Below are positions 7,623-16,204 of a stretch of DNA of 64,000 bases, piece by piece. The position numbers and the translations under genes were made by a program. Origin of the DNA: Mycobacterium sp. DL99 (GTDB lineage Bacteria > Actinomycetota > Actinomycetes > Mycobacteriales > Mycobacteriaceae); assembly GCF_004762045.1 (NCBI RefSeq), contig NZ_SJOM01000007.1:6163565-6227564 (forward strand), read 5' to 3'. The notes below the pieces were generated by a model, which made no database searches, had not been told where the DNA came from, and saw nothing but the letters and a program-made list of their open reading frames with translations. Each line of letters opens with the position of its first letter. Within the stretch, counting starts at the first letter, position 1.

Positions 7623-8815
7623 CCCAGCGAGGCCAGGGCCCGCACCAGCTGATCGACCTCGGCACCGGTCGAGTAGTGCGACAGCCCTACCGTCACCGCG
7701 CCGCCGATGTCGTTGACGCCGATCACGTCGAGCACGCGGGAGCTGGCATTCGAGATCGCCAGGATGCCGTTGTCGGCCAGCCGCTGCACCACCCGCTCGG
7801 CCGGGATGTCGCGCACCACGAAGCTGAGCACCGGAATCTGCGACTCCGGCCTGCCGATCACCATCACCAACGGCAACGAGCGCAACGAGGCCACCAGGTA
7901 CTCGAACAACCGGTCCAGGTACGCGCCCGCCGACTGCATCGACACCGCCAGCCGCTCGCGCCGCGAACCGCTGGCTGAATCGTCGAGGTTCGACAGGTAC
8001 TCGATGCTGGCCACCACGCCACCCAGCAGGCCGTACTGGTGTACACCCACTTCCAGCCGGGCCGGACCGGTGGCGTGCGGATCCAACGACACCGAGGCCA
8101 ACGAATCGATCATCGACGGGTCGCGGAACACCAGGGCGCCGATCGGCGGGCCGCCCCACGGCACGGCGTTGAGGGCGACCACATCGGCGTCGATCTCGTT
8201 GATGTCGATCAGCCGGTACGGGGCCGCCGCCGAGTGGTCGACGACGACCATGCCGCCGACCTCGTGGGTGAGCTTCGTCACCTCACCCAGGTCGGTGATG
8301 GTTCCCAGGGTCGACGAGGCCGACGAGATGGCCACCAGGCGGGTCGGCTTGTCGATCAGCCCTTCCCACTGCCAGGCCGGCAGCTCACCGGTCTCGATGT
8401 CGACCTCGGCCCACTTGACCTTGGCGCCATAGCGATTGGCGGCCCGCAACCACGGCGCGATGTTCGCCTCGTCATCCAGGCGGGTGACCACCACCTCATA
8501 GCCGAGGCCGACCCGGCTGGAGGATGCCTCGGCCAATGCGGTCAGCAACTGGGCCCGGTCCGCGCCCAGGACCACACCCCGCGGATCGGCGTTGACCAGG
8601 TCTGCCACGGCTTGGCGGGCGGCGATGAGGACGGCCGCGCTGCGGCGTGCCGATGGGTGCGGTCCGACAGCGGTGGGCATCGAGCCGCGGAAGGCGGTGG
8701 AAACCGTCGTCGCGACCGAATCGGGCACCAACATGCCGTTCTGGGCATCGAAGTGGACCCACCCATCGCCCAATGACGGGTGCAGGCCCCGCACCCGGGC
8801 GACGTCGTATGCCAT
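7619..8815 (-). CDS. Cysteine desulfurase-like protein, class V aminotransferase fold (Rv3778c-like)
   Basis: 398 residues, the length I recall for M. tuberculosis Rv3778c, and it starts MAYDVARVRGLHPSLGDGW as that protein does. The fold-type I PLP architecture is clear: HPSARRSAAVLIAARQAVADL near the N terminus, a DDEANIAPW segment, VVVDHSAAAPYRLIDI carrying the PLP-pyridine Asp, and a C-terminal domain ending VDQLVRALASLG. Where class V enzymes have the Schiff-base lysine (S/A-x-HK), this protein reads LNAVPWGGPPIGALVF, with no lysine. It may be non-catalytic or use PLP differently. It converges on the oxidoreductase gene. Confidence 0.82.
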   Translation of the reverse strand: MAYDVARVRGLHPSLGDGWVHFDAQNGMLVPDSVATTVSTAFRGSMPTAVGPHPSARRSAAVLIAARQAVADLVNADPRGVVLGADRAQLLTALAEASSSRVGLGYEVVVTRLDDEANIAPWLRAANRYGAKVKWAEVDIETGELPAWQWEGLIDKPTRLVAISSASSTLGTITDLGEVTKLTHEVGGMVVVDHSAAAPYRLIDINEIDADVVALNAVPWGGPPIGALVFRDPSMIDSLASVSLDPHATGPARLEVGVHQYGLLGGVVASIEYLSNLDDSASGSRRERLAVSMQSAGAYLDRLFEYLVASLRSLPLVMVIGRPESQIPVLSFVVRDIPAERVVQRLADNGILAISNASSRVLDVIGVNDIGGAVTVGLSHYSTGAEVDQLVRALASLG

Positions 8816-8927
8816 GCCAGCCACCTTAGAGGGTCCGCAGATATCACAAACCGACACGATTTGGTGAGCGCCCGACCGCACGTTTGCACTTCCGAGACCA
8901 TGCTCGGACCGGGTCGCCCTGGGCAGC

Positions 8928-8933
8928 CATACT
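8928..8933 (+). promoter_or_regulatory. Possible -10 box for the GT-C gene
   Basis: CATACT ends 6 nt before the GTG start at 8940, a spacing that would give a leaderless mRNA. The match to consensus is modest and no -35 is seen. Confidence 0.25.
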
Positions 8934-8939
8934 AGTCCA

Positions 8940-10901
8940 GTGGGCTTCGGGTTCGGAGTGCTAATCGCACTGTTGTTGCTGGTGATCCCCGGGGCGCTGA
9001 TAGCCAGGGCCGGCGGGCTGACCGTGTCGACGGCAGTTGCAGTGGGTCCAGCCTTGACCTACGGCACTGTCGCGTTGGCAATCATTCCGCTCGGGGCCAT
9101 CGGCGTGCCGTGGAACGTGTGGACTGCGCTGTTTGCTGTGGTCATCGTCGCCGCCATTGCGGCCGGCTTGCGGAGGGTGTTGGCCCGCTACCGTGACCGC
9201 GATGCCGAGGCCTCAGGCGCGACGCGGCGGGCCGCCGTGGTGGTTGCGGTGGGAGTGCTGCTGGGCGCCGCGCTGATTGCTGCTGCGGCGATCGCCGGCC
9301 TGCCGCACTGGCAATCCATCCCCAGCACCTGGGATTCGGTGTGGCACGCCAACACCATCCGGTGGATCCTCGACACCGGCCAGGCCTCACCCACCCACAT
9401 GGGCGAGTTGCGCAACGTCGAAACCCACGAGGCGCTCTACTACCCGTCGGCCTTCCACGCCCTGGCCGCCGTCTACTGCCAACTCACCGGTGCCGCCGCG
9501 ACCACCGCGTACACCGTGAGTTCGGTCACCGCGGCGGTGTGGCTGTTCCCGGTCAGCGCCGCGGTACTGACGTGGAAGATGGTCCGCCCGCACGCCTGCG
9601 AGATGCGCACCGCCGTCGTCGCGGCCACCGCGGCAGCGCTCACCGCATCGTTCACCGCGGTGCCCTACGTCGAATTCGATGTGGCGGCGATGCCCAACCT
9701 GGTCGCCTACGGGCTCGCGGTACCGGTATTCGCCCTGATCGTCTCGACACCGGCACATCGGGACCGCATCGGCCTGGCCGTGCTCGCGACGGTCGGCGTC
9801 TTCTCGGTACACCTCACCGGCGGTGTGGTGACCGTGCTGCTGGTCGGCATCTGGTGGCTGGTAGATGCGCTGTGGCACCCGGTCCGCGGCCGGCTGTCCG
9901 ACTTCCTGGCGCTGGCCGCCGTCGCGGTGCCGACCCTGCTGATCATGCTTCCCCAGTTTCTCGGGGTCCTTCAGCAGGCCGACATCATCGTGGGCCACGC
10001 CTTCGTCAACCACCTCGGCAAGAAGCACTCACTGTTCTCAGCGGTCTTCCAGCACACCCGTCACCTCAACGACTTCCCCATCCAGTACGCGCTCATCGCG
10101 CTGGCCGCCATCGGCGGACTGGTCCTGCTGGTCAAGAAAATCTGGTGGCCGCTGGCGATCTGGCTGATCTTGATCACGTCGATCGTGCATTCCGGCGCAC
10201 CGTTCGGCGGCCCGATCGGAGCCATCACCGGCAAGTTCAGCGACCTGTTCTACAGCGATCCGCGCCGGTTGTCGGCGGTGGTCACGATGCTCTACGCGCC
10301 GATGGCCGCGATCGGCCTGTGCACGCTGGTGCTGCTCGGCGCCGCGCTGCTGCGTCGCACCGGCGCCCCACCGGCCTGGATCCGCGCGACGGCCGCCGTC
10401 GCACTGGCCGCCACCACCGTGGGCCTGGCCTGGCACTACTTCCCCCGCCATAAGTTCCTGTTGGGCGACAAGTACGACTCGGTGATGATCGACGCCAAGG
10501 ACCTCGAAGCCTTCGCCTACCTGGCCAATCTGCCCGATGCCCGCACCACGCTCATCGGCGACGCCAACACGGACGGCACCGCCTGGATGTACGCGGTCTC
10601 GGGGCTGCACCCGCTGTGGACGCACTATGACTACCCGGTGCAGCAGGGCCCGGGGTATCACCGGTTCATCTTCTGGGCCTACGCCGACGACGCGGACACC
10701 GATCCCCGCGTTGCCGAGGCAGTCGAAGCGCTCAACATCCGCTACGTGCTCACCAGCACACCGGTGGTCCGCGGGTTCGTCATGCCGGACGGACTAGTGT
10801 CGCTAGAGCACTCACGGTCGTGGGAGAAGATCTACGACAACGGTGAGGACCGCATCTACCGCTGGCACGGAGAGAACGCGGCCACCAGGGCGACGAACTG
10901 A
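8940..10901 (+). CDS. Polytopic membrane glycosyltransferase, GT-C type (Rv3779-like)
   Basis: 653 residues with about 12-14 hydrophobic segments through residue ~500 and a polar C-terminal domain. It closely resembles M. tuberculosis Rv3779. Shared stretches include GLPHWQSIPSTWD, HANTIRWILDTGQAS.THMGELRNVETHEALYYPS and FTAVPYVEFDVAAMPNL; the loop after the first helices carries the acidic/His residues expected of a GT-C active site. Published work has linked Rv3779 to polyprenyl-phosphate sugar use, including transfer of galactosamine to arabinogalactan; which applies here is not shown by sequence. The GTG at 8940 gives the family N terminus GFGFGVLIALLLLVIPGA. It heads a run of cell-wall genes. 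Confidence 0.8.
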   Translation: MGFGFGVLIALLLLVIPGALIARAGGLTVSTAVAVGPALTYGTVALAIIPLGAIGVPWNVWTALFAVVIVAAIAAGLRRVLARYRDRDAEASGATRRAAVVVAVGVLLGAALIAAAAIAGLPHWQSIPSTWDSVWHANTIRWILDTGQASPTHMGELRNVETHEALYYPSAFHALAAVYCQLTGAAATTAYTVSSVTAAVWLFPVSAAVLTWKMVRPHACEMRTAVVAATAAALTASFTAVPYVEFDVAAMPNLVAYGLAVPVFALIVSTPAHRDRIGLAVLATVGVFSVHLTGGVVTVLLVGIWWLVDALWHPVRGRLSDFLALAAVAVPTLLIMLPQFLGVLQQADIIVGHAFVNHLGKKHSLFSAVFQHTRHLNDFPIQYALIALAAIGGLVLLVKKIWWPLAIWLILITSIVHSGAPFGGPIGAITGKFSDLFYSDPRRLSAVVTMLYAPMAAIGLCTLVLLGAALLRRTGAPPAWIRATAAVALAATTVGLAWHYFPRHKFLLGDKYDSVMIDAKDLEAFAYLANLPDARTTLIGDANTDGTAWMYAVSGLHPLWTHYDYPVQQGPGYHRFIFWAYADDADTDPRVAEAVEALNIRYVLTSTPVVRGFVMPDGLVSLEHSRSWEKIYDNGEDRIYRWHGENAATRATN

Positions 10902-10936
10902 CACGACCCAGAACTGACAAGATCCAAGGGAAGGCC

Positions 10937-11452
10937 ATGACCATCAACCCCGACGATGACAACATCGAGATCCTGGCCAGCACAGCCGACGAGACCGATG
11001 CCGAAGCTGACGGCAAGGCGCTGACAGACCTCGTCGAGCAACCGGCGAAGGTCATGCGCATCGGCACCATGATCAAGCAGCTGCTCGAAGAGGTGCGCGC
11101 GGCTCCGCTCGACGAAGCCAGCCGCAACCGGCTGCGCGACATCCACCGGACCAGCATCCGCGAGCTCGAGGACGGTCTGGCCCCTGAACTGCGTGAAGAA
11201 CTGGAGCGGCTGACGCTCCCCTTCACCGAGGACAGCGTGCCGTCCGATGCCGAACTGCGCATCGCGCAGGCACAGTTGGTCGGCTGGCTGGAAGGCCTGT
11301 TCCACGGCATCCAGACGGCGTTGTTCGCCCAGCAGATGGCCGCCCGCGCCCAGCTCGAGCAGATGCGCCAGGGCGCCCTCCCGCCGGGCCTGCAGGTCCC
11401 GGGCGGACAGCGCGGTGGCGCGTCCCACCCCGGCACCGGCCAGTACCTGTAG
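10937..11452 (+). CDS. bpa: Bacterial proteasome activator Bpa/PafE (DUF2587)
   Basis: 171 residues. The protein ends in GQYL, the C-terminal motif by which Bpa/PafE (Rv3780) docks on the 20S proteasome and opens its gate without ATP. The central part (about 35-135) is the helical DUF2587 domain: QPAKVMRIGTMIKQLLEEVR, DEASRNRLRDIHRTSIRELE, and a long AELRIAQAQLVGWLEGLFHGIQ helix. The N terminus is acidic and disordered, and the linker before GQYL is Gly/Pro-rich. It acts in the cytoplasm as a ring that feeds unfolded proteins such as HspR to the proteasome. A good AAGGGAAGG ribosome site precedes the ATG. Confidence 0.93.
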   Translation: MTINPDDDNIEILASTADETDAEADGKALTDLVEQPAKVMRIGTMIKQLLEEVRAAPLDEASRNRLRDIHRTSIRELEDGLAPELREELERLTLPFTEDSVPSDAELRIAQAQLVGWLEGLFHGIQTALFAQQMAARAQLEQMRQGALPPGLQVPGGQRGGASHPGTGQYL

Positions 11453-11458
11453 GCCGCA

Positions 11459-12256
11459 TTGTCTGATCCGTATATTTCGACGCACGAAGCTTGGGTGGAG
11501 TTCCCCATCTTCGACGCCAAGACGCGCTCCCTGAAGAAGGCGTTCCTCGGTAAGGCCGGCGGCGCCATCGGGCGGAACGAGTCCAACGTCGTCGTCATCG
11601 AAGCGCTGCGCGACATCACGATGTCGCTGAAAATGGGCGACCGGGTCGGGTTGGTCGGCCACAACGGCGCGGGCAAATCCACACTGCTGCGGCTACTTTC
11701 GGGCATCTACGAGCCGACGCGGGGCTCGGCCACGGTCAGTGGCCGGGTGGCCCCGGTGTTCGACCTCGGCGTCGGGATGGACCCGGAGATCTCGGGCTTC
11801 GAGAACATCCTCATCCGCGGACTGTTCCTCGGGCAGACCCGCAAGCAGATGCTGGCCAAGGTCGACGAGATCGCGGAGTTCACCGAACTCGGCGAGTACC
11901 TGTCGATGCCGCTTCGCACCTATTCCACCGGCATGCGGGTGCGCCTGGCGATGGGCGTGGTCACCAGCATCGACCCCGAGATCCTGCTGCTCGACGAAGG
12001 CATCGGCGCCGTCGACGCGGAGTTCCTCAAGAAGGCGCAGTCTCGGCTGCAGAGTCTGGTGGAGCGGTCCGGAATCCTGGTGTTCGCAAGCCATTCCAAC
12101 GAGTTCCTGGCCCGGCTCTGCAAGACGGCGATGTGGATCGACCACGGCACCGTCAAGATGACCGGCGGCATCGAAGAGGTCGTCGGGGCCTACGAGGGCC
12201 CAGACGCCGCGCGGCATGTGCGCGAGGTCCTGGAGGAAACCGCGCGTGGCGCCTGA
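11459..12256 (+). CDS. wzt: Galactan ABC exporter, ATP-binding subunit Wzt (Rv3781-like)
   Basis: 265 residues from a TTG at 11459, chosen because it gives MSDPYISTHEAWVEFPIFDA, the family start, 6 bp after the bpa stop. It has Walker A GHNGAGKST (about 69-77), the signature YSTGMRVRLAMG (about 155-166), Walker B ILLLDEGIG (about 178-186) and the switch His in FASHSNEF. Together with Wzm it moves lipid-linked galactan across the plasma membrane, as shown for the mycobacterial homologues. No carbohydrate-binding C-terminal extension is present, as in short Wzt proteins. It overlaps glfT1 by 11 bp. Confidence 0.92.
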   Translation: MSDPYISTHEAWVEFPIFDAKTRSLKKAFLGKAGGAIGRNESNVVVIEALRDITMSLKMGDRVGLVGHNGAGKSTLLRLLSGIYEPTRGSATVSGRVAPVFDLGVGMDPEISGFENILIRGLFLGQTRKQMLAKVDEIAEFTELGEYLSMPLRTYSTGMRVRLAMGVVTSIDPEILLLDEGIGAVDAEFLKKAQSRLQSLVERSGILVFASHSNEFLARLCKTAMWIDHGTVKMTGGIEEVVGAYEGPDAARHVREVLEETARGA

Positions 12257-13142
12257 GTCTGTAATCGCGGTCATCGTGACCCACCGGCGTCCTGAACTGC
12301 TGGCCAAGTCCCTCGCCGCGGTGGCGGGACAGGACCGCAGGCCCGACCACCTGATCGTGGTCGACAACGACGACGACGACGCCGTACGCGAGCTGGTCCT
12401 CGGCCAGCCGGTGCCGGCGACCTATCTAGGATCTCGCCGAAACCTCGGCGGCGCAGGCGGTTTCGCGCTTGGCATGCTGCACGCGCTGGCCCAGGGTGCC
12501 GACTGGATCTGGCTGGCCGACGACGACGGCCGCCCCGCCGACAGCACCGTGCTGTCCACCCTGCTGGCCTGCGCCGAGCAGTACACCCTGGCCGAGGTCT
12601 CACCCATGGTGTGCAACCTCGACGATCCCGACCGGTTGGCGTTCCCGCTGCGCCGCGGGCTGGTGTGGCGGCGGCTGGCCAGTGAATTGCGCACCGAGGG
12701 TGAGGGCGACGTCCTGCCCGGGATCGCGTCACTGTTCAACGGCGCCCTGTTCCGGGCCGCCACGGTGGAATCGGTCGGCGTGCCGGATCTGCGCCTATTT
12801 GTCCGCGGCGACGAGGTCGAACTGCACCGCCGGCTCGTGCGCTCGGGCCTGCCGTTCGGAACCTGTTTGACCGCAAGCTATCTACACCCGTGCGGCACCG
12901 ACGAGTTCAAACCGATCCTCGGCGGCCGGATGCACACCCAGTACCCCGACGACGAGACCAAGCGGTTCTTCACGTACCGCAACCGTGGCTACCTGCTGTC
13001 CCAGCCGGGGTTGCGCAAACTCCTGCCGCAGGAGTGGGTGCGCTTCGGCTGGTACTTTCTGGTGTCCCGCCGCGACCCCGCGGGTCTGCGTGAGTGGATT
13101 CGCCTGCGGCGGTTGGGCAGACGCGAAAGGTTCCAACGATGA
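12246..13142 (+). CDS. glfT1: Galactofuranosyltransferase GlfT1 (Rv3782-like)
   Basis: 298 residues from a GTG at 12246 inside the end of wzt. It is a GT2 (GT-A fold) enzyme: IAVIVTHRRPELLAKSLAAV at the N terminus, VVDND for UDP binding, GSRRNLGGAGGFALGML, and the DDD motif in WLADDDGRP that binds metal-UDP. A FVRGDEVELHRRL segment holds the likely catalytic acidic residues. GlfT1 adds the first galactofuranose residues to the rhamnosyl-GlcNAc-decaprenyl linker on the cytoplasmic side. Placement between wzt and wzm is the conserved order, and the ATGA overlap with wzm suggests coupled translation. Confidence 0.92.
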   Translation: MAPESVIAVIVTHRRPELLAKSLAAVAGQDRRPDHLIVVDNDDDDAVRELVLGQPVPATYLGSRRNLGGAGGFALGMLHALAQGADWIWLADDDGRPADSTVLSTLLACAEQYTLAEVSPMVCNLDDPDRLAFPLRRGLVWRRLASELRTEGEGDVLPGIASLFNGALFRAATVESVGVPDLRLFVRGDEVELHRRLVRSGLPFGTCLTASYLHPCGTDEFKPILGGRMHTQYPDDETKRFFTYRNRGYLLSQPGLRKLLPQEWVRFGWYFLVSRRDPAGLREWIRLRRLGRRERFQR

Positions 13143-13969
13143 CGTTCACTGACGCGGCGTCCGATTCCAAGACCATGGCCCGGGCCGTGCGCGACCTCCG
13201 CGAGGGCTTCGGCAAACGCGAACTGTGGCTGCACCTCGGCTGGCAGGACATCAAGCAGCGCTACCGGCGCAGCGTGCTGGGCCCGTTCTGGATCACCATT
13301 GCCACCGGCACCACCGCGGTGGCCATGGGCCTGCTGTACTCGAAGCTGTTCAAGCTGCCGCTCGAGGAGCACCTGCCCTACGTAACACTCGGCCTGATCA
13401 TCTGGAATCTGATCAACGCGTCGATTCTCGAGGGCTCCGAAGTGTTCATCGCCAATGAGGGCCTGATCAAACAACTTCCGACCCCGCTGTCGGTGCACGT
13501 CTACCGCTTGGTGTGGCGGCAGATGATCTTGTTCGGCCACAACATCGTGATCTTCGTGGTCATCGCGATGATCTATCCGAAACCGTGGAAATGGACTGAC
13601 CTGGCGGTCATCCCGGCGCTCGGGCTGATCGTGCTCAACTGCATATGGGTGTCGATCTGTTTCGGCATCCTGGCCACCCGGTACCGCGACATCGGCCCGC
13701 TGCTGGCCTCGGTGGTGCAGTTGCTGTTCTTCATGACGCCGATCATCTGGAACGAGTCGACGCTGCGGCAACAGGGCGCCGGCTCGTGGGCCAAGATCGT
13801 CGAGCTCAACCCGCTGCTGCACTACCTGGACATCGTGCGCGCGCCGCTACTGGGTGCCGACCAGGAGTTGCGGCACTGGCTGGTGGTGCTGGTTCTCACG
13901 GCGATCGGCTGGACGCTGGCGGCGTTGGCCATGCGCCAGTACCGCGCACGGGTCCCCTACTGGGTCTGA
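13139..13969 (+). CDS. wzm: Galactan ABC exporter, permease subunit Wzm (Rv3783-like)
   Basis: 276 residues with six predicted membrane helices between about residues 45 and 270, typical of ABC-2 polysaccharide exporters. It has the family opening GFGKRELWLHLGWQDIKQRYRRSVLGPFW, where the amphipathic entry helix leads into the first membrane helix, and the segment FGILATRYRDIGPLL. It pairs with Wzt to flip the lipid-linked galactan out for arabinan addition. The ATG overlaps the glfT1 stop (ATGA). The gene ends 4 bp before the convergent end of the PPOX-fold gene. Confidence 0.92.
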   Translation: MTFTDAASDSKTMARAVRDLREGFGKRELWLHLGWQDIKQRYRRSVLGPFWITIATGTTAVAMGLLYSKLFKLPLEEHLPYVTLGLIIWNLINASILEGSEVFIANEGLIKQLPTPLSVHVYRLVWRQMILFGHNIVIFVVIAMIYPKPWKWTDLAVIPALGLIVLNCIWVSICFGILATRYRDIGPLLASVVQLLFFMTPIIWNESTLRQQGAGSWAKIVELNPLLHYLDIVRAPLLGADQELRHWLVVLVLTAIGWTLAALAMRQYRARVPYWV

Positions 13970-13973
13970 GCGG

Positions 13974-14393
13974 CTACACGTCGTCGGGCACGGAGCCGAA
14001 CACGAACCTGCGCCCGGAGATCTCCTTCGGCTGGATCCGCACGTAACGACGCTTCGTGGTGGCGATCCACGACAACAGCTGCCCACGCTCCGCCTCAGCG
14101 ATCTCTTCGGGAGCCTCAAGAAGCTGCGGTATGCCCCGCACGATCACACTCCACCCGCCGACAACCGTGTGATCGTCGGCCTCGAACAGCACCCGGTCGT
14201 TGAACAGGGTGCTGATCAACTTGGTGCCCTCGGCGGTCCGGAACAGCACCGTGCGGTGCTGGACGACGAAGTTGACGGGAAAGATCTCCAGCCTCGTGCC
14301 GATGGTCGATACGAGACGGCCCAGGGTCACGCTGGACAGCAGCTGCCAGCACTCGTCCTCCCCGAGCACCGAAACCGGGCTCTGCGGCGTCAT
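13974..14393 (-). CDS. Pyridoxamine 5'-phosphate oxidase-like FMN-binding split-barrel protein
   Basis: 139 residues from ATG 14393. The split-barrel pattern is clear: LGEDECWQLLSSVTLGRLVSTIG at the start, IFPVNFVVQHRTVLFRTAEGTKL, a VLFEADDHTVVGGWSVIVRG strand pair, and RYVRIQPKEISGRRFVFG at the end. Such small mycobacterial proteins often bind FMN or F420, and several are reductases of unknown substrate. An in-frame extension to 14492 would run through the strong hairpin at 14425-14460 and into the porin gene, so the shorter start is preferred. No ideal ribosome site is seen. Confidence 0.75.
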   Translation of the reverse strand: MTPQSPVSVLGEDECWQLLSSVTLGRLVSTIGTRLEIFPVNFVVQHRTVLFRTAEGTKLISTLFNDRVLFEADDHTVVGGWSVIVRGIPQLLEAPEEIAEAERGQLLSWIATTKRRYVRIQPKEISGRRFVFGSVPDDV

Positions 14394-14424
14394 GAGGCCA
14401 CCGTAGCCGCCCGAAATGGCAATC

Positions 14425-14460
14425 GGCGCGCCCTGCTCCTCGGAAGGAGCGGGACGCGCC
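14425..14460 (-). terminator. Terminator hairpin after the porin gene
   Basis: An inverted repeat with 16-nt arms (14425-14440 and 14445-14460, two mismatched or wobble positions) and a 4-nt loop CGGA begins 16 nt after the porin stop on the minus strand. It lacks a long U tract, as is usual in mycobacteria. Confidence 0.7.
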
Positions 14461-14476
14461 GATCGGCGTCGTATGC

Positions 14477-15124
14477 CTAGTTCATGTTCCAAGGCTCGCC
14501 GTAGGTGGTGACGCTGTCACCGGTGGAGGCGATCAGGCGGGCGAACGGACGCAGCAGCACGCCACCGGCCGCACCGGTCACAGTGCCGTGCGCGTTGGAC
14601 ACCGCCACACCGCCTGCCGGACCCTTGACGTCCACCGAGAAGGTGGCCACTTCCTGGATGCCCGGGCCGTTGCCCAGATCAGCGCTGATCGACACACCCG
14701 GGAAAAGGTTCGGGGTGATGACCGAGTTCAGGCCGAAGGGCGGGCCGGTGATGTCACCATCGTCGATCAGGATGTTCGGGGTGGTGTAGGAGAAGTTGAT
14801 CCCGACACCCAGCGACCAGGGGAAGCCGATCTGGTAACCCAGCTCCAAGGTGCCCGCGAAGTCGTCGGCACCCGGGCCGGCCACGGTGTACTTGGCCCGA
14901 CCCGAATGGAACCACTCACGGGTCAGCCGGTTGCGGTCCAGCGGGAACACACCGTTGAGGAAGGTGTCCCACTGCTGAACGGTCAGGGTCCTGTCCTGAC
15001 CATCAACCAGGCTCAGTTCATTGTCCAGACCCGCATGTGAAGTGCCCGTGCCTATGAAAAGGCCCGCGAGGACCCCGGCCATTGCGGTCACCAATGCGAC
15101 CAGCACTCGACTGAATGCCTTCAT
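14477..15124 (-). CDS. mspA: MspA-family octameric porin
   Basis: 215 residues: a 31-residue signal peptide ending TSHA and a mature part of 184 residues beginning GLDNELSLVDGQDRTLTVQQ, the same length as M. smegmatis MspA and nearly identical to it as I remember it. The constriction acids are present in ILIDDGDITGPPFG (the D90/D91/D93 equivalents). The end GDSVTTYGEPWNMN is also that of MspA. The protein forms the main hydrophilic channel of the mycolic outer membrane. Fast growers carry several paralogues, so the exact letter is uncertain. A GGGAGAAC ribosome site precedes the ATG, and an unusually long gene-free leader lies upstream. Confidence 0.93.
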   Translation of the reverse strand: MKAFSRVLVALVTAMAGVLAGLFIGTGTSHAGLDNELSLVDGQDRTLTVQQWDTFLNGVFPLDRNRLTREWFHSGRAKYTVAGPGADDFAGTLELGYQIGFPWSLGVGINFSYTTPNILIDDGDITGPPFGLNSVITPNLFPGVSISADLGNGPGIQEVATFSVDVKGPAGGVAVSNAHGTVTGAAGGVLLRPFARLIASTGDSVTTYGEPWNMN

Positions 15125-15726
15125 GTTCTCCCTAGCTATGTCGGTGATCCGATTCGTGCTTCACCAACCAGGGTCCCCACCCTAGAGATCCATCGGCGGT
15201 CCACCGCCCGATTAGGGAGGTCACATCCGGCTCTCATGCCTTGCTCATGATTGGCAGGAGGAAACGTAACCGGGCGGCACCCGGGCGGCAACGGCAACGG
15301 TTTCCGAACACCCGAGCAGACAGTCCTCGGTACAAAGTTTGCTAGATCAGCACCTGCCTGCGTCACACCGCCGCTGCCGACAACCTGTGAGCGCTGAGCG
15401 CTACGTCCGGATCACATCGGAGTCGAAGCGCCGCGGAATGACCCCACCACGCGGCAAGAACTGGCGTTTTGCCCGATCTGCAGAGCACGGGCCCGACAAT
15501 CACGCCGAGTAGAAAGATTGCCGTCACCATCGTAAATATCGCGGACCAGCCCGCCGACCACCCCGGGTTTGCGCTTGCTGTGTAAACGTTCCGTTACGCA
15601 GGGCCGAACGCCCGGATTAACTGAACGGCCGTAGATCGATTCCACGAACCCGCGGCCGATATTCCGATTTGTGACCGACATCACATTGAAAGCGGTGGCG
15701 TTCCACATCTCCGATCCTGCGCGCGA
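15125..15726 (-). promoter_or_regulatory. Gene-free leader/promoter region of the porin gene
   Basis: About 600 bp without a convincing gene. Short open frames (for example 15412-15708 on the minus strand) lack family resemblance and ribosome sites. The part at 15520-15700 is less GC-rich than its surroundings. M. smegmatis mspA has a promoter roughly 500 bp upstream of its start and a long 5' leader, so this region probably serves the same role. I cannot place the transcription start. Confidence 0.5.
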
Positions 15727-16197
15727 TCAGCGCCGCGGGGCGGGCATCCGCACGGTGACGTTGATCCGGTTCCACGCGTTGATGGTCACGGCCATCGCGA
15801 TCACCTGACCGAGCTCGCGTTCGGTGAACGCCGCGGCGGCACGCGCGTACACGGCGTCGGGGACGTGGCCGTCGCCCAGTTCGGTGATGGCCTCGGTCAG
15901 GGCCAGCGCGGCCCGCTCGCGTTCGGTGAACAGGTCGCCCGCCTCCTGCCAGGCTGCGATGAGCGCGAGCCGCTGCTCGGTTTCGCCCTGCTTGCGGGCG
16001 TCGTGGGTGTGCATGTCGAGGCAGAACGCGCAGTGGTTGATCTGCGAGGCCCGGATCTTGACGAGCTCGCCGATCGTGGGGTCGACGTCCTTGGCGGCGG
16101 CATTCGACAGCGTCATCATCGCGTCGTAGAGCTCGGGCGAGACCTTGTAGATCTTGAGGCGGTCAACGGTCGCGGCGGGCTCGAGTGTCTGTGTCAT
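15727..16197 (-). CDS. Carboxymuconolactone decarboxylase / AhpD-like alkylhydroperoxidase family protein
   Basis: 156 residues. It has the AhpD-like core: ELVKIRASQINHCAFCLDMH with the redox CxxC and the downstream His, then TERERAALALTEAITEL and a C-terminal AMAVTINAWNRINVTVRMP helix. This subfamily is usually treated as a small peroxidase or thiol-active protein. The ATG at 16197 follows a TAGCGT box (minus strand, 16205-16210) by 7 nt, which suggests a leaderless mRNA. It is divergent from a MocR-type regulator, which is the likely controller. Confidence 0.85.
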   Translation of the reverse strand: MTQTLEPAATVDRLKIYKVSPELYDAMMTLSNAAAKDVDPTIGELVKIRASQINHCAFCLDMHTHDARKQGETEQRLALIAAWQEAGDLFTERERAALALTEAITELGDGHVPDAVYARAAAAFTERELGQVIAMAVTINAWNRINVTVRMPAPRR

Positions 16198-16204
16198 GGC
16201 TCCA

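Noticed and set aside
14394..14492. N-terminal extension of the PPOX-fold gene
   Set aside because: It would pass through the strong hairpin at 14425-14460 and overlap the end of the porin gene; the fold starts after codon 34 of that frame.
15412..15708. A 98-codon frame on the minus strand in the porin leader
   Set aside because: No ribosome site, no hydrophobic or domain pattern, and the region is better explained as a promoter and leader.
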